A stretch of DNA of 64,000 bases from Paracoccaceae bacterium (GCA_024304985.1 JAMWZC010000011.1:1-64000); one strand, 5' to 3'; positions 42,636 through 52,605 are shown, counted from the first letter of the stretch. Notes: a model not told the origin generated them from the sequence alone. Numbers and translations are program-made.

Positions 42636-43007
42636 GTGCAAGACGACGATATTTCAGCCAAGTCTCAGGAGCTGTGCGACCTTCTGGCCGCGCGGCTGTC
42701 TCTAAAACACGGTAGCCTTGAGGATCGGCTGCGCCGGGCCGGGCGACGCCTGCCTGCGCGGATCAGGTCGCAGGGGCAGATCGTCGCCGAGGCAGAGGCG
42801 CTGGCCACCCATCCCAAGCTGGCGCGTCGCGTTGATCAGGCCGCCGTCGCCCGCGCCCATGCCGAGGTGCGCGCGCATCTGAAAGGGATCGACGCGGCCT
42901 ATCTGCGGCGGGGGGCCTTGCTGGGGGTGTTGGGCGGTCTGGCCTTCAACATTCTTCTGTTCACCGCCCTGACGCTTGCTTTCTTGCGCTGGCAGGGGAT
43001 GATCTGA
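42636..43007 (+). CDS. Conserved hypothetical protein with a C-terminal membrane helix
   Basis: 123 aa from a GTG at 42636 with GGAG upstream. The N-terminal ~90 residues are helical, charged and probably coiled coil (LSLKHGSLEDRLRRAGRRLPARIRSQGQIVAEAEALATHPKLARRVD). One hydrophobic helix (LLGVLGGLAFNILLFTALTLAFL) ends the protein. The pattern is found in other Rhodobacterales, but I know no function. It ends in a terminator shared with the convergent glyA. Confidence 0.6.
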   Translation: MQDDDISAKSQELCDLLAARLSLKHGSLEDRLRRAGRRLPARIRSQGQIVAEAEALATHPKLARRVDQAAVARAHAEVRAHLKGIDAAYLRRGALLGVLGGLAFNILLFTALTLAFLRWQGMI

Positions 43008-43052
43008 CACGCGAAACGCCGCATCCGGTCAGGGATGCGGCGCTTTGTGTCA
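43006..43052. terminator. Bidirectional terminator between the 123-aa gene and glyA
   Basis: GCCGCATCC (43018-43026) and GGATGCGGC (43033-43041) form the core stem, extended outward by AAA/TTT and TGACAC/GTGTCA pairs. It includes the TGA stop of the 123-aa gene and lies between two convergent genes. Confidence 0.65.
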
Positions 43053-43069
43053 AACCATGATGCTGCGGA

Positions 43070-44353
43070 TCAGAGGCCCGGATAGATCGGGAAGCGTTTG
43101 CACAGCGCCTCGACCTCGGCCTTGACGGCGGCTTCGACTGCGTCATTGCCATCTTCGCCATTGGCGGCCAGACCGTCCACGACCTGCACGATCCAGCGCG
43201 CGATCTGGCGGAACTCTTCCTCGCCGAAACCGCGCGTGGTGCCTGCGGGCGAGCCCAGACGGATGCCGCTGGTGATCGTGGGCTTTTCGGTATCAAACGG
43301 AATGCCGTTCTTGTTGCAGGTGATATGGGCGCGACCCAGTGCCTTTTCGGTGGCATTGCCCTTGACGCCCTTGGGGCGCAGATCGACCAGCATCAGGTGG
43401 GTGTCGGTGCCGCCGGTGACGATATCGAGGCCACCTTTCATCAGCTCATCCGCCATCGCCTGCGCGTTCTTGATGACCTGCGCCTGATAGCCCTTGAATT
43501 CGGGGCGCAGCGCCTCGCCAAAGGCGACGGCCTTGCCGGCAATCACATGCATCAGGGGGCCGCCCTGAATGCCGGGGAAAATGGCCGAGTTGAATTTCTT
43601 GGCCAGATCCTCGTCATTGGTCAGGATCATGCCGCCGCGCGGGCCGCGCAGGGTTTTATGCGTGGTCGTCGTCGCCACATGCGCATGCGGGAAGGGCGAG
43701 GGGTAGTGACCCGCCGCGACCAGACCCGCGAAATGGGCCATATCCACCAGAAGCCAGGCACCGACGCTGTCGGCAATTTCGCGCATCTTGGCAAAGTCGA
43801 TGATGCGCGGGATGGCCGAGCCGCCGGCGATGATCATCTTGGGCTTATGCTCGGTCGCCAGTTGGGCAATCTGCACATAGTCGATTTCCAGATCCTGCTG
43901 GCGCACGCCATACTGGATCGCGTTGAACCACTTGCCCGACTGGTTGGGCTTGGCGCCGTGGGTCAGGTGACCGCCCGCATCCAAGCTCATGCCAAGGATC
44001 GTGTCTCCGGGTTGCAGCAACGCGGTGAACACGCCCTGATTGGCTTGGCTCCCGGAATTGGGCTGCACATTGGCGAAACCGCAGTTGAAAAGCTGGCAGG
44101 CGCGTTCGATGGCCAGATTCTCGGCCACATCCACGAACTGGCACCCACCGTAATACCGCTTGCCCGGATAGCCTTCGGCATATTTGTTGGTCATCACGCT
44201 GCCCTGAGCTTCCATCACGGCGCGGCTGACGATGTTCTCGGATGCGATCAGCTCGATCTCGTGGCGCTGGCGGCCCAGCTCGTCGGTGATGGACTTGAAC
44301 AGCTCGGGATCGCGCGAGGACAGCGCTTCGGTGAAGAAACCGGTATCGGTCAT
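43070..44353 (-). CDS. glyA: Serine hydroxymethyltransferase
   Basis: 427 aa, starting [22 protein letters not shown] enzyme that converts serine and tetrahydrofolate into glycine and 5,10-methylene-THF. The PLP lysine lies in [16 protein letters not shown]. Other marks: [35 protein letters not shown] and [10 protein letters not shown]. The length is typical of an alphaproteobacterial GlyA. The start at 44353 was chosen by family; a 73-residue in-frame extension upstream was rejected. It is divergent from nadK, with a 187-bp gap that should hold both promoters. Confidence 0.97.
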   Translation of the reverse strand: MTDTGFFTEALSSRDPELFKSITDELGRQRHEIELIASENIVSRAVMEAQGSVMTNKYAEGYPGKRYYGGCQFVDVAENLAIERACQLFNCGFANVQPNSGSQANQGVFTALLQPGDTILGMSLDAGGHLTHGAKPNQSGKWFNAIQYGVRQQDLEIDYVQIAQLATEHKPKMIIAGGSAIPRIIDFAKMREIADSVGAWLLVDMAHFAGLVAAGHYPSPFPHAHVATTTTHKTLRGPRGGMILTNDEDLAKKFNSAIFPGIQGGPLMHVIAGKAVAFGEALRPEFKGYQAQVIKNAQAMADELMKGGLDIVTGGTDTHLMLVDLRPKGVKGNATEKALGRAHITCNKNGIPFDTEKPTITSGIRLGSPAGTTRGFGEEEFRQIARWIVQVVDGLAANGEDGNDAVEAAVKAEVEALCKRFPIYPGL

Positions 44354-44540
44354 GTCAGGCTCCGTTTGGGGATCAGCGTTGCCTTCGTGTCCTAGTGCAA
44401 AGCGCCCAAGGGGGGAAGGGCTGAAAGCGACGCAGGGGCAGGGACATGCGGCAGGCTGGGTGGCGGGGCTGGCGCAGGGGGGAAGTTTGTGCTTCCATCG
44501 GCGCGCGACGACGCGCATTGGAAACAGGACGGCCCCCCGC

Positions 44541-45302
44541 ATGACCCTCAAGATCGCTTTTTGCGCCAGCACCGTCCCCAGCGCGCAGGAGGCTTTGACC
44601 CGGCTGGTCGATCGTTATGGCGCGGTGCCCGAGGATCAGGCCGATGTGATCGTGGCGCTGGGGGGCGACGGGTTCATGCTGACCACGCTGCACCGCACGC
44701 AGGGTCTGCACGCGCCTGTCTATGGGATGAACCGGGGCACGGTCGGTTTCCTGATGAACGAATACCGCGAGGATGATCTGCTGGCGCGTCTGGATGTGGC
44801 CGAAGAGGCCGTACTGAACCCGCTGGCGATGCGCGCGACCTGTGCCGATGGATCGGTGCATGAGGCGCTGGCGATCAACGAGGTGTCCTTGCTGCGGCAG
44901 GGGCCGCAGGCGGCGCGGCTGCGCATCAGCGTGGATGGGCGGTTACGGATGGCGGAACTGGTCTGTGACGGGGCGCTGGTCAGCACCCCTGCAGGATCGA
45001 CGGCCTATAATTACAGCGCGCATGGCCCGATCCTGCCGATCCGGTCGGATGTGCTGGCCTTGACGGCAATCGCGCCTTTCCGGCCCCGGCGCTGGCGCGG
45101 CGCGCTTCTGCCCAAGACCGCGTTGGTGCTGATCGAGGTCGAGGAGGCGGACAAGCGCCCGGTCATGGCGGATGCGGATTCCCGATCTGTCCGGGATGTG
45201 GTGCGGGTCGAGATCCGCAGCGCCCCCGAGATCGAGCATCGTATCCTGTTCGATCCCGGTCACGGGCTGGAAGAACGGTTGATTCAGGAGCAGTTCGTCT
45301 GA
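44541..45302 (+). CDS. nadK: NAD kinase
   Basis: 253 aa from ATG 44541 ([23 protein letters not shown]). It phosphorylates NAD to NADP. The GGDG motif is in [14 protein letters not shown], followed by [21 protein letters not shown] and [20 protein letters not shown] are the second and third conserved blocks. This short form, without an N-terminal regulatory extension, is normal for alphaproteobacteria. An in-frame extension of about 100 residues upstream overlaps glyA and was rejected. Confidence 0.95.
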   Translation: MTLKIAFCASTVPSAQEALTRLVDRYGAVPEDQADVIVALGGDGFMLTTLHRTQGLHAPVYGMNRGTVGFLMNEYREDDLLARLDVAEEAVLNPLAMRATCADGSVHEALAINEVSLLRQGPQAARLRISVDGRLRMAELVCDGALVSTPAGSTAYNYSAHGPILPIRSDVLALTAIAPFRPRRWRGALLPKTALVLIEVEEADKRPVMADADSRSVRDVVRVEIRSAPEIEHRILFDPGHGLEERLIQEQFV

Positions 45303-45320
45303 CGCGGGTCTGAGACTGCG

Positions 45321-45869
45321 TCAGTAAAATCCCACTTCGGCCACCGAGACATCGGCGGCATGGTCGCGCCCATAGGCGACGATCCCGATGCTGCGGACGC
45401 TGTCGGGGCGGATCTGGTCGCGCAGCAGTCCGCCCGAGGGTTTGAAGGCGGAAAAGGGGATACGCACCTCTGTCCAGTCAGGCGTGGTTGCGAAAGGGGC
45501 CTGGTAATATTGCCAAGGCAACAGCGTGCCGCCGGTGCGCAGATGGATGAAATACCCTTCACCATTGCCGCGCGTGCGGATCAGCACGCCTGTGGCGCTG
45601 TCCGGTGGCGGGCTGTCCAGCGCGATCCGCGCCTGAATGAAGCCGCCGCGATTGGCGGTGCTGACCTGCCCGGTCAGGCGCAGATAGGAGTTGCCCTGCT
45701 CCGTCTCGATCCGGGCGCCGCCTGTCGAGACGCCGCCCATGACCTGATCGCTGACAAAGGTCCAGCTGGCATCGGGTGTCATGCGGATCGGATCGGTCAT
45801 CTGGGCCCTTGCGTGGATGGGCAGAAGAAGGGCAAGGCTGACAAGCGCGGCGAGCGATATCTGTTTCAT
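45321..45869 (-). CDS. CIA30 family exported protein
   Basis: 182 aa with a signal peptide (MKQISLAALVSLALLLPIHARA). The mature part fits the CIA30 (complex I intermediate-associated protein 30) fold, a beta-sandwich: SWTFVSDQVMGGVSTGGARIE, YLRLTGQVSTANRGGFIQARI and DWTEVRIPFSAFKP. Bacterial members are not tied to complex I; many are thought to bind sugars or quinones in the periplasm. The start at 45869 was chosen for the signal peptide. It is convergent with nadK. Confidence 0.82.
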   Translation of the reverse strand: MKQISLAALVSLALLLPIHARAQMTDPIRMTPDASWTFVSDQVMGGVSTGGARIETEQGNSYLRLTGQVSTANRGGFIQARIALDSPPPDSATGVLIRTRGNGEGYFIHLRTGGTLLPWQYYQAPFATTPDWTEVRIPFSAFKPSGGLLRDQIRPDSVRSIGIVAYGRDHAADVSVAEVGFY

Positions 45870-45931
45870 CCGCACGATATGGTGCGTCGGCCCTGCCGCT
45901 TCAACGGCGGGATCGGTGGCAAGGCCGGAAT

Positions 45932-45988
45932 GGATATTTGCAGCAAGAAGAAGCGGAAAGGCCCCCCGGATGCCATGACCCGGGGGGC
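45932..45988 (-). terminator. prpE terminator plus dispersed 3'-UTR motif (copy c)
   Basis: On the minus strand, GCCCCCCGG and CCGGGGGGC pair perfectly 7 bp after the prpE stop (45961-45988) and are followed by CTTTCC. Next comes the motif complement CTTCTTCTTGC-TGC-AAATATCC (45932-45953), also seen after three other genes. Confidence 0.65.
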
Positions 45989-45994
45989 AGGGGA

Positions 45995-47884
45995 TCACTT
46001 GGCATAGCCCAGCGTTTGCAGGGCGGTGCGGATCTCGTCCAGAATGGCCGGATCGTCGATCGTGGCGGGCACCTTGAACTCTTGCCCATCGGCCAGCTTG
46101 ACCATCGTGGCGCGCAGGATCTTGCCCGAGCGGGTCTTGGGCAGGCGGTCCACCACCACGGCCAGTTTGAAGGCGGCTACCGGCCCGATCTGGTCGCGCA
46201 CGCGGGCGACACATTCCTTGACGATATCGGCATGGGGCCGGTTCACGCCCTTGGTCAGGCAGAGAAAGCCCATGGGCAACTGGCCCTTGAGGTCATCCGT
46301 GACGCCGATCACGGCGCATTCGGCCACATCGGGGTGACCGGCGAGGATCTCTTCCATCGCGCCGGTGGAGAGGCGGTGTCCGGCGACGTTGATCACGTCA
46401 TCGGTGCGCGCCATGATGTAGAGATAGCCGTCCTCGTCGATCATGCCCGCATCGCCCGTCTCGTAATAGCCGGGGAAATGCGACAGATACGATTTGCGAT
46501 AGCGATCCTCGGCATTCCAGAGGGTCGGCAGGGTGCCGGGCGGCAGCGGCAGTTTGACGGCAATCGCGCCCAACTCGCCCGCAGGCATGGGGTGGCCCGC
46601 CTCATCGAGAATCTGCACATCCCAGCCGGGCATTGCCACGGAAGGCGAGCCGATCTTGACGGGCAGGGGATCGAGGCCCATCGGGTTGGCCGCAATCGGC
46701 CAGCCGGTTTCGGTTTGCCACCAATGGTCGATCACGGGCACCTTGAGCAGGTCCTGCGCCCAGATGATCGTGTCGGGATCGGCCCGTTCGCCTGCGAGAT
46801 ACAGCGCGCGCAGGCAGGTCAGGTCGTATTTCGCGCGGAACTCGCCCTTCGGATCCTCGCGTTTGATGGCGCGGAAGGCGGTGGGGGCGGTGAAGAAGGA
46901 GCGCACGTTGTGCTGCGAGATCACGCGCCAGAACGTGCCCGCATCGGGGGTGCCCACGGGCTTGCCCTCGAACACCACGGTGGTGTTGCCGTGGATCAGT
47001 GGCGCGTAGCAGATATAGCTGTGCCCCACGACCCAGCCCACATCCGAGGCGGCCCAGAACACATCGCCCGGATCGACGTTGTAGATGTTCTTCATCGTCC
47101 AGTTGAGCGCGACGAGATGGCCTGCGGTGGGGCGGATCACGCCCTTGGGTTGGCCCGTCGTGCCCGAGGTATAGAGGACATAGGCCGGATGATCGCCCGC
47201 GACCGGCACGCATTCGGCCGGTTCCACACCATATTGGAAGGCGTGCCAGTCATGGTCGCGGCCGGGGATCAGTTGCGCCACTTCCTGCTCGCGCTGGAAG
47301 ATCACGCAGAAATCGGGCTTGTGGCTGGCCTGTTCGATGGCGGCATCGACCAACGGTTTGTAGTGCACAACGCGGCCTGGTTCGATCCCGCAGGACCCGG
47401 CGATGATGGCCTTGGGGGTGCAATCGTCGATCCGCACGGCCAGTTCATGGGCCGCGAAACCGCCGAACACCACCGAATGGATCGCGCCCAGACGGGCACA
47501 GGCCAGCATCGCTTCGATCGCTTCGGGGACCATCGGCATGTAGATGATGACGCGGTCGCCCTTGGTGATGCCCTTGGCGCGCAGGGCACCCGCAAGGCTG
47601 GCGACGCGGGTCTGCAATTCGCCGTAGGTGATCTTGTGGACGGTATTCGTGACCGGGCTGTCATGGATGATGGCGATGCGGTCGCCGTGGCCCGCCTCGA
47701 CATGCCGGTCCACCGCATTCCAGCAGGTATTGACCTCGGCATCCTTGAACCACTCGTAAAGCGGCGCGTTATCGGCAAAGAGCGCCCTGGAGGGAGGCTT
47801 GACCCAATCGATGGCGCGGGCCTGTTCCATCCAGAACCCTTCGGGATCGGCCTTCCAGCCAGCGTAGACGTCCTTGTATGCCAT
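45995..47884 (-). CDS. prpE: Propionyl-CoA synthetase
   Basis: 629 aa ANL-superfamily enzyme, a length and layout that fit PrpE rather than Acs (about 650). It activates propionate to propionyl-CoA via an acyl-AMP. P-loop YTSGTTGQPKG; HWWQTETGWP for acyl-chain recognition; YETGDAGMIDEDGYL (hinge); PKTRSGKILR with the acetylation-prone catalytic Lys. It begins MAYKDVYAGWKADPEGFW, typical of Rhodobacterales PrpE. It stands 122 bp upstream of the CoA-transferase stop, and its product would feed mce (11.3 kb) via propionyl-CoA carboxylase (not in the window). Confidence 0.93.
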   Translation of the reverse strand: MAYKDVYAGWKADPEGFWMEQARAIDWVKPPSRALFADNAPLYEWFKDAEVNTCWNAVDRHVEAGHGDRIAIIHDSPVTNTVHKITYGELQTRVASLAGALRAKGITKGDRVIIYMPMVPEAIEAMLACARLGAIHSVVFGGFAAHELAVRIDDCTPKAIIAGSCGIEPGRVVHYKPLVDAAIEQASHKPDFCVIFQREQEVAQLIPGRDHDWHAFQYGVEPAECVPVAGDHPAYVLYTSGTTGQPKGVIRPTAGHLVALNWTMKNIYNVDPGDVFWAASDVGWVVGHSYICYAPLIHGNTTVVFEGKPVGTPDAGTFWRVISQHNVRSFFTAPTAFRAIKREDPKGEFRAKYDLTCLRALYLAGERADPDTIIWAQDLLKVPVIDHWWQTETGWPIAANPMGLDPLPVKIGSPSVAMPGWDVQILDEAGHPMPAGELGAIAVKLPLPPGTLPTLWNAEDRYRKSYLSHFPGYYETGDAGMIDEDGYLYIMARTDDVINVAGHRLSTGAMEEILAGHPDVAECAVIGVTDDLKGQLPMGFLCLTKGVNRPHADIVKECVARVRDQIGPVAAFKLAVVVDRLPKTRSGKILRATMVKLADGQEFKVPATIDDPAILDEIRTALQTLGYAK

Positions 47885-48007
47885 TGTATTCCTCCTCCGG
47901 CCCTGCGGATGGCTTACCCAAGGTCACAGGCATCGCGCAAGAGGCTTGTCCTTGGGCCCGGGCCCGCCGCCTGCGCGCTATGGTCACGTTTCGCGCTAAC
48001 ATGAGTG

Positions 48008-49228
48008 TCAGCGGGGACCGGCGACGATTCCCTGATCGAAAAGCTGCGCGATTTCGCCCGATGGCAGACCCGCGACATCGGCCAGCACTTCCTCGGTATG
48101 GGCGCCAAGAACCGGCGCGGGCGCGGGGGCGGGCGTCGCGGCAGCTGAGAAGGTCAGCGGCGAGGCGGGCACCGGATAGCGCCCGATGCCGGGTTGATCC
48201 ACATGGGCGAACATCGGGTTTTCACCCGGTTGCAGGTCGGGATCTTCCTGCACGGCGCGGGCGAAGCTGCGGAATTCGGACCATGTCAGCCCCTCGGCCT
48301 CGAACAATGGCGCGATGTCCGGCAGGGCGCGGCTGGCGAACCATGGGCGTAGCGCTTCGGTGATCAGGGCGCGGGCCTCCCACCGTGCCGCTTCCTTCGA
48401 CAGGTTCAGACCGGTCTGGCGGCTGATGCCCGTCATCGCCTCGGCGCTGCCTGTCACCTTGACCAGACCGCGCCATTGCCTGTCGGTCAGGCCGATCACC
48501 ATGATCCGCCGCCCATCGGCACAGATGAAATCCTGCCCATATGCCCCATAGAGCGCATTGCCGCTTTTGGGCCGGTCCACACCGTTCACCACCACTTCGC
48601 CGATGATGCCCAGATGGCCCAGCATGGCGGCGGCCACATCCTTGAGGGTCAGGTCCACATCCTGCCCTTGCCCTGTTCTGAGGCGGTGGCGTTCAGCGGC
48701 CAGCAGCGCCGACACGGCCATATTGCCCGCGATGCAATCCCATGCGGGCAGGACATGGGCCACGGGATCGGCGCTGCCTGCGGGGCCGGTGGCATCAGGA
48801 AACCCCAGCGCGGGGTTCACGGTGTAATCCACGGCCGGGCGTCCCTGCCGGTCGCCCGAGAGCGTGACCATGATCAGATCGGGGCGATACTGGCTGAGCG
48901 TGGGGTGATCCATCCAGCCGCGCACGCGCAGATTGGTCAGGAACATCCCCGCATCCTTGCCCGGTGCGGTGATGATCTGCGTCACCAGTTCGCGCCCGCG
49001 CGGGGATTTCATATCGACGGCGACCGAGCGTTTGCCCTTGTTCATCCCCGCCCAGAACAGGCTTTGGCCCGTGGGCGTGACGGGCCAGCGATGCGCGTCC
49101 AGCCCACCTTCCAGACGGTCGAAGCGGATCACATCGGCGCCCATCTGCGCCAGCGTCATGCCCGCCAGCGGGATCGCGACGAAGGCCGAGCCTTCGACCA
49201 CGCGCATGCCTTGCAGGATACCGGACAT
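48008..49228 (-). CDS. Class III (CaiB/BaiF) CoA-transferase, mesaconyl- or itaconyl-CoA type
   Basis: 406 aa, starting MSGILQGMRVVEGSAFVAIPLAGMTLAQMGADVIRF, the family start. RTGQGQDVDLTLKDVAAAMLGHLG includes the catalytic Asp. Its partner is a hydratase-like gene whose stop overlaps this start by ATGA. A CaiB-type transferase plus a Meh/Ich-type hydratase is the layout of mesaconyl-CoA C1-C4 transferase/mesaconyl-C4-CoA hydratase in the 3-hydroxypropionate bicycle, and of itaconate CoA-transferase/itaconyl-CoA hydratase. The sequence alone does not decide between them. Confidence 0.8.
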   Translation of the reverse strand: MSGILQGMRVVEGSAFVAIPLAGMTLAQMGADVIRFDRLEGGLDAHRWPVTPTGQSLFWAGMNKGKRSVAVDMKSPRGRELVTQIITAPGKDAGMFLTNLRVRGWMDHPTLSQYRPDLIMVTLSGDRQGRPAVDYTVNPALGFPDATGPAGSADPVAHVLPAWDCIAGNMAVSALLAAERHRLRTGQGQDVDLTLKDVAAAMLGHLGIIGEVVVNGVDRPKSGNALYGAYGQDFICADGRRIMVIGLTDRQWRGLVKVTGSAEAMTGISRQTGLNLSKEAARWEARALITEALRPWFASRALPDIAPLFEAEGLTWSEFRSFARAVQEDPDLQPGENPMFAHVDQPGIGRYPVPASPLTFSAAATPAPAPAPVLGAHTEEVLADVAGLPSGEIAQLFDQGIVAGPR

Positions 49229-50067
49229 CAGGACCAGCCTGCCGTGGCTTGGGTGCCGATATGGCCGGCGGGGGCGGCGGTGCAGAGGGTCATGGTGTCA
49301 TCCTTGTTCATGGTTCCGATCAGGCGCAGGGGATGCGTGTCGAACATCGGATGCACACCGCGATAGCGGAAGGTTTCAGGGGGGCGGCCAGCATGGCGTG
49401 TGGCGGCGTCGATCAGCAGCGTGGCTTGCAGCGGGCCATGCACGACCAAAGCGGGGTAATGTTCCACCTGCGTGGCGTAGTCGCGGTCATAATGGATGCG
49501 GTGCCCGTTGAAAGTCACGGCCGAGTAGCGAAAGAGGCGCACCGGATCCATCTGGACGGTCTCGTCGACATCCGCCGTATCGGGCGCGGGGATGGGTTTC
49601 GGCGGGCTGTAGCGGTCGGGGAGGGGAAGATAGACGATGGTCTGATCCTCTTCGATCGCGGTGCCTTGGGCGGTGTCGATCCGGTGGCGGAGGGTCAGCA
49701 CGGCCATGGGCGCGGTGCCCGCCTGCTTGTGCTCGAGGCTGATGATCTCGGACTGCCGCGTCAGCGTCTCACCGATATGCAGGGGGGCCAGAAACCGCAG
49801 GCTGCCGCCTGCCCACATGCGCCGTCCCAGCCCCAGATCGGGCAGAAAGCCGCCAAGGCGGGGATGACCATCGGGGCCGATCTCCTCCATCGGGGTGGCG
49901 GGTGGAAAGGCGGCCCAATGCCAGAGCGGGGGCAGAGCATCGCCATCCGCCAGCGTTCCGGCCTGCCAATGCGGGCGCAGGGTCGCGCCGATCATGTCGG
50001 CCTGCTGGACGGTGATGCTGCCTGTGGCTTGGGCTGTGCGGCCCACCGCCGATGTCGTGCCGTCCAT
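49228..50067 (-). CDS. MaoC/HTD2-like acyl-CoA hydratase (mesaconyl-C4-CoA or itaconyl-CoA type)
   Basis: 279 aa. An N-terminal FAS1-like half (MIGATLRPHWQAGTLADGDALPPLWHWAAF, then PHPRLGGFLP-type substrate loop) and a C-terminal hot-dog half with NGHRIHYDRDYATQVEHYPALVVHGPLQATLL. The H-Y-D and HGP blocks carry the catalytic Asp/His pair of MaoC hydratases. This is the arrangement of Meh (mesaconyl-C4-CoA hydratase) and Ich (itaconyl-CoA hydratase). The GAGGGGGATC ribosome-binding site is strong. It leads the two-gene unit with the CoA-transferase. Confidence 0.8.
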   Translation of the reverse strand: MDGTTSAVGRTAQATGSITVQQADMIGATLRPHWQAGTLADGDALPPLWHWAAFPPATPMEEIGPDGHPRLGGFLPDLGLGRRMWAGGSLRFLAPLHIGETLTRQSEIISLEHKQAGTAPMAVLTLRHRIDTAQGTAIEEDQTIVYLPLPDRYSPPKPIPAPDTADVDETVQMDPVRLFRYSAVTFNGHRIHYDRDYATQVEHYPALVVHGPLQATLLIDAATRHAGRPPETFRYRGVHPMFDTHPLRLIGTMNKDDTMTLCTAAPAGHIGTQATAGWS

Positions 50068-50113
50068 GGCGATCCCCCTCCCAGAATGATCGTGCCGGAA
50101 ACATTCAGACAGG

Positions 50114-50141
50114 GAGATATTATTGCCTATGTGCTTGTCAA
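50114..50141 (-). promoter_or_regulatory. Promoter for the hydratase/CoA-transferase unit
   Basis: On the minus strand TTGACA (50136-50141) is a perfect -35. A 16-nt spacer and TATCTC (50114-50119) follow, ending 47 bp before the hydratase ATG. The surrounding stretch is unusually A+T-rich. Confidence 0.4.
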
Positions 50142-50220
50142 CACATCATTTTTGTATGCCGAGGTGCACCGGAAGGGTATGCAACTGCATGCCGCGCGCG
50201 GGCGTCGCTGGGTGGATTTG

Positions 50221-50241
50221 AGTATTTAGGGCAAGATGAAG
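50221..50241. repeat. Dispersed 3'-UTR motif, copy d
   Basis: AGTATTTAGG and GCAAGATGAAG lie 45 bp after the maeB stop (minus strand sense CTTCATCTTGC-CC-TAAATACT). One position differs from copies a-c (GTATTT for ATATTT). Confidence 0.5.
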
Positions 50242-50286
50242 GGACAGTCGCGCGCCGGGATCAGGCGGCGCGCGGAGGAGGGCGGG

Positions 50287-52566
50287 TTAGCCGTAATGGG
50301 CGACGGGCGTGCCCGCGATGGCCGCCATGTTCAACAGGCCGCGCGGTGTGATCGAAGGGCTGACGATATGGGCGCGGTTGCCCATGCCCATCAGGATCGG
50401 CCCCACTTCCAGCCCACCCGCCTTCATCTTGAGGATGTTGCGCACGCCCGAGGCCGCATCCGCATGGGCGAAGATCAGCACATTGGCAGCCCCCTTCATG
50501 CGGCTGTCGGGGAAGATGCGGGCGCGCAGGTCGGGGTCGAGCGCGCTGTCCACGTTCATCTCGCCCTCATAGCAGAAATCGCGCGGGGCCGCGTCAAGGA
50601 TCGCCAGAGCCGCGCGCATCCGCTGTCCGGCGTCGGTGTCCATGTTGCCGAATTGCGATTGCGTGCAGAAGGCCACGTTCGGGACCAGACCGAAGCGGCG
50701 CACATGGCGCGCGGCCCCGATGGCGCTTTCGGCCAGTTCCTCGGGCGAAGGCGTGGCGCGCACATGGGTGTCGGCGATGAAGAGTGGGCCATCTTCGAGG
50801 ATCATCAGCGACAGCGCGCCATGGGGGCGATGGGTGGCGCTGCCCAGAACCTGGCTGACATATTTCAGATGCCAGCGGAATTCGCCGAATGTGCCGCAGA
50901 TCAGGCTGTCCGCCTCGCCACGATGGACCATCACGGCGCCGATGGCGGTGGTGTTGGTGCGCATGATGGCGCGCGCCAGATCGGGGGTGACGCCGCGCCG
51001 CGCCATGATCTGGTGATAGCTGCCCCAGTAATCGCGGTAGCGGGGATCGTTTTCGGGGTTCACGATCTGCACATCGCGACCGATCTTGATGGCCAGCCCC
51101 GCGCGCTGGCAGCGCGCCTCGATCACCTCGGGGCGACCGATGAGGATGGGTTTCTCGGTCGTCTCCTCCAAGATCGCCTGCGCGGCGCGCAGCACGCGTT
51201 CGTCCTCGCCTTCGGCAAAGACGATGCTGCGGGCGGCGGTGGCGGCGGCGCTGAACACCGGGCGCATGAGCAGGGCGGATTTGAACACCGATCCGTCCAG
51301 CTTGGCCTTGTAGGCGGCCATGTCCTCGATGGGCCGGGTGGCGACGCCGGTTTCCATCGCGGCCCGGGCCACGGCGGTGGAGACGACACCCGAAAGGCGC
51401 GGATCGAAGGGCTTGGGGATCAGGTAATCCGCCCCGAAGGTCATCTGTTCGCCCTGATAGGCAGCGGCGGCTTCGGCGCTGGTGGTGGCGCGGGCGAGGG
51501 CCGCGATACCTTCGATGCAGGCGATCTGCATGGCGTCATTGATCTCGGTCGCGCCCACATCCAGCGCACCCCGGAAGATGAACGGAAAGCACAGCACGTT
51601 ATTGACCTGATTGGGATAATCCGACCGCCCCGTGGCGATGATCGCATCGGGCACCACGGCGCGCGCTTCCGCAGGGTCGATCTCGGGCGAGGGGTTGGCC
51701 AGCGCGAAGATGATCGGGCGCTTGGCCATGCGGGCGACCATCTGGGGTTTCAGGACACCGGGGCCGGAGAGGCCAAGGAACATGTCCGCGCCGTCAATCA
51801 CGTCGTCCAGCGTGCGCTTGTCGGTCTTTTGCGCGAAGGCCGCTTTTTGCGGGTTCATATCGACCTCGCGCCCCTCATGGACCAGACCGTGGATATCGCA
51901 GAGCCAGATATTCTCGCGCTTCACGCCCAGTTTCAGCAGCATGTTGAGGCAGGCGATGCCTGCCGCCCCGCCACCGGTGCTGACGATGCGGATATCCTCG
52001 AACCGCTTGCCTGCCACGAACAGCGCATTGGTCGCCGCCGCCCCCACCACGATGGCGGTGCCGTGCTGATCATCGTGGAACACGGGAATGTTCATCCGCT
52101 CGCGGCACAGCTTTTCGACGATGAAGCAATCGGGGGCCTTGATATCCTCAAGGTTGATCGCACCGAAGGTGGGTTCCAGCGCACAGACGATTTCGGCCAG
52201 TTTCACCGGATCGGGTTCGTTCAGCTCGATATCGAAACAGTCGATCCCGGCGAATTTCTTGAAGAGGACCGCTTTGCCCTCCATCACTGGTTTCGAGGCG
52301 AGCGGGCCGATATTGCCCAGACCCAGCACGGCGGTGCCGTTGGTCACGACCGCCACAAGGTTGCCGCGCGCGGTATAGCGGCTGGCATTGGCGGGATCGT
52401 CGCGGATCTCAAGGCAGGCTTCGGCCACGCCGGGGGAATAGGCGCGGGCCAGATCGCGACCATTGGCCAAGGGCTTGGTCGCGCGGATCTCAAGCTTACC
52501 GGGTTTGGGGAATTCGTGATAGGCCAGCGCCGCCTGACGCAGGTTTTCCTTGAGGCTGTCTGTCAT
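50287..52566 (-). CDS. maeB: NADP-dependent malic enzyme with phosphotransacetylase-like domain
   Basis: 759 aa, the MaeB length. The N-terminal ~430 residues are a malic enzyme domain: [46 protein letters not shown] (metal/catalytic Asp) and [15 protein letters not shown] (NADP site). The C-terminal ~330 residues resemble a phosphate acetyltransferase but are inactive as such in MaeB and serve in acetyl-CoA regulation. It converts malate to pyruvate, CO2 and NADPH. This fits disposal of C4 acids made from propionyl-CoA and the adjacent CoA-transferase/hydratase pair. A palindromic operator-like repeat lies 22 bp before the start. Confidence 0.95.
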   Translation of the reverse strand: MTDSLKENLRQAALAYHEFPKPGKLEIRATKPLANGRDLARAYSPGVAEACLEIRDDPANASRYTARGNLVAVVTNGTAVLGLGNIGPLASKPVMEGKAVLFKKFAGIDCFDIELNEPDPVKLAEIVCALEPTFGAINLEDIKAPDCFIVEKLCRERMNIPVFHDDQHGTAIVVGAAATNALFVAGKRFEDIRIVSTGGGAAGIACLNMLLKLGVKRENIWLCDIHGLVHEGREVDMNPQKAAFAQKTDKRTLDDVIDGADMFLGLSGPGVLKPQMVARMAKRPIIFALANPSPEIDPAEARAVVPDAIIATGRSDYPNQVNNVLCFPFIFRGALDVGATEINDAMQIACIEGIAALARATTSAEAAAAYQGEQMTFGADYLIPKPFDPRLSGVVSTAVARAAMETGVATRPIEDMAAYKAKLDGSVFKSALLMRPVFSAAATAARSIVFAEGEDERVLRAAQAILEETTEKPILIGRPEVIEARCQRAGLAIKIGRDVQIVNPENDPRYRDYWGSYHQIMARRGVTPDLARAIMRTNTTAIGAVMVHRGEADSLICGTFGEFRWHLKYVSQVLGSATHRPHGALSLMILEDGPLFIADTHVRATPSPEELAESAIGAARHVRRFGLVPNVAFCTQSQFGNMDTDAGQRMRAALAILDAAPRDFCYEGEMNVDSALDPDLRARIFPDSRMKGAANVLIFAHADAASGVRNILKMKAGGLEVGPILMGMGNRAHIVSPSITPRGLLNMAAIAGTPVAHYG

Positions 52567-52587
52567 GTCTCGCTCCCGTTTTCCCGA

Positions 52588-52605
52588 TAGTTTAGCGTTA
52601 AACTA
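52588..52605. promoter_or_regulatory. Palindromic operator-like site before maeB
   Basis: TAGTTTA-GCGT-TAAACTA, perfect arms of seven with a four-base spacer, 22-39 bp upstream of the maeB ATG and 106 bp before the divergent VOC-cupin gene. Compact A+T-rich palindromes of this form are common MarR-family operators. No MarR gene is in the window. Confidence 0.5.

Noticed and set aside
45938-48004. 688-codon plus-strand frame opposite prpE
   Set aside because: Antisense shadow; prpE on the other strand has all acyl-CoA synthetase motifs.
50136-50155. TGTCAACACATC... before the hydratase as a further PpsR box
   Set aside because: The second triplet at the required 12-nt spacing is TTT instead of ACA; a -35 element explains the TGTCAA better.
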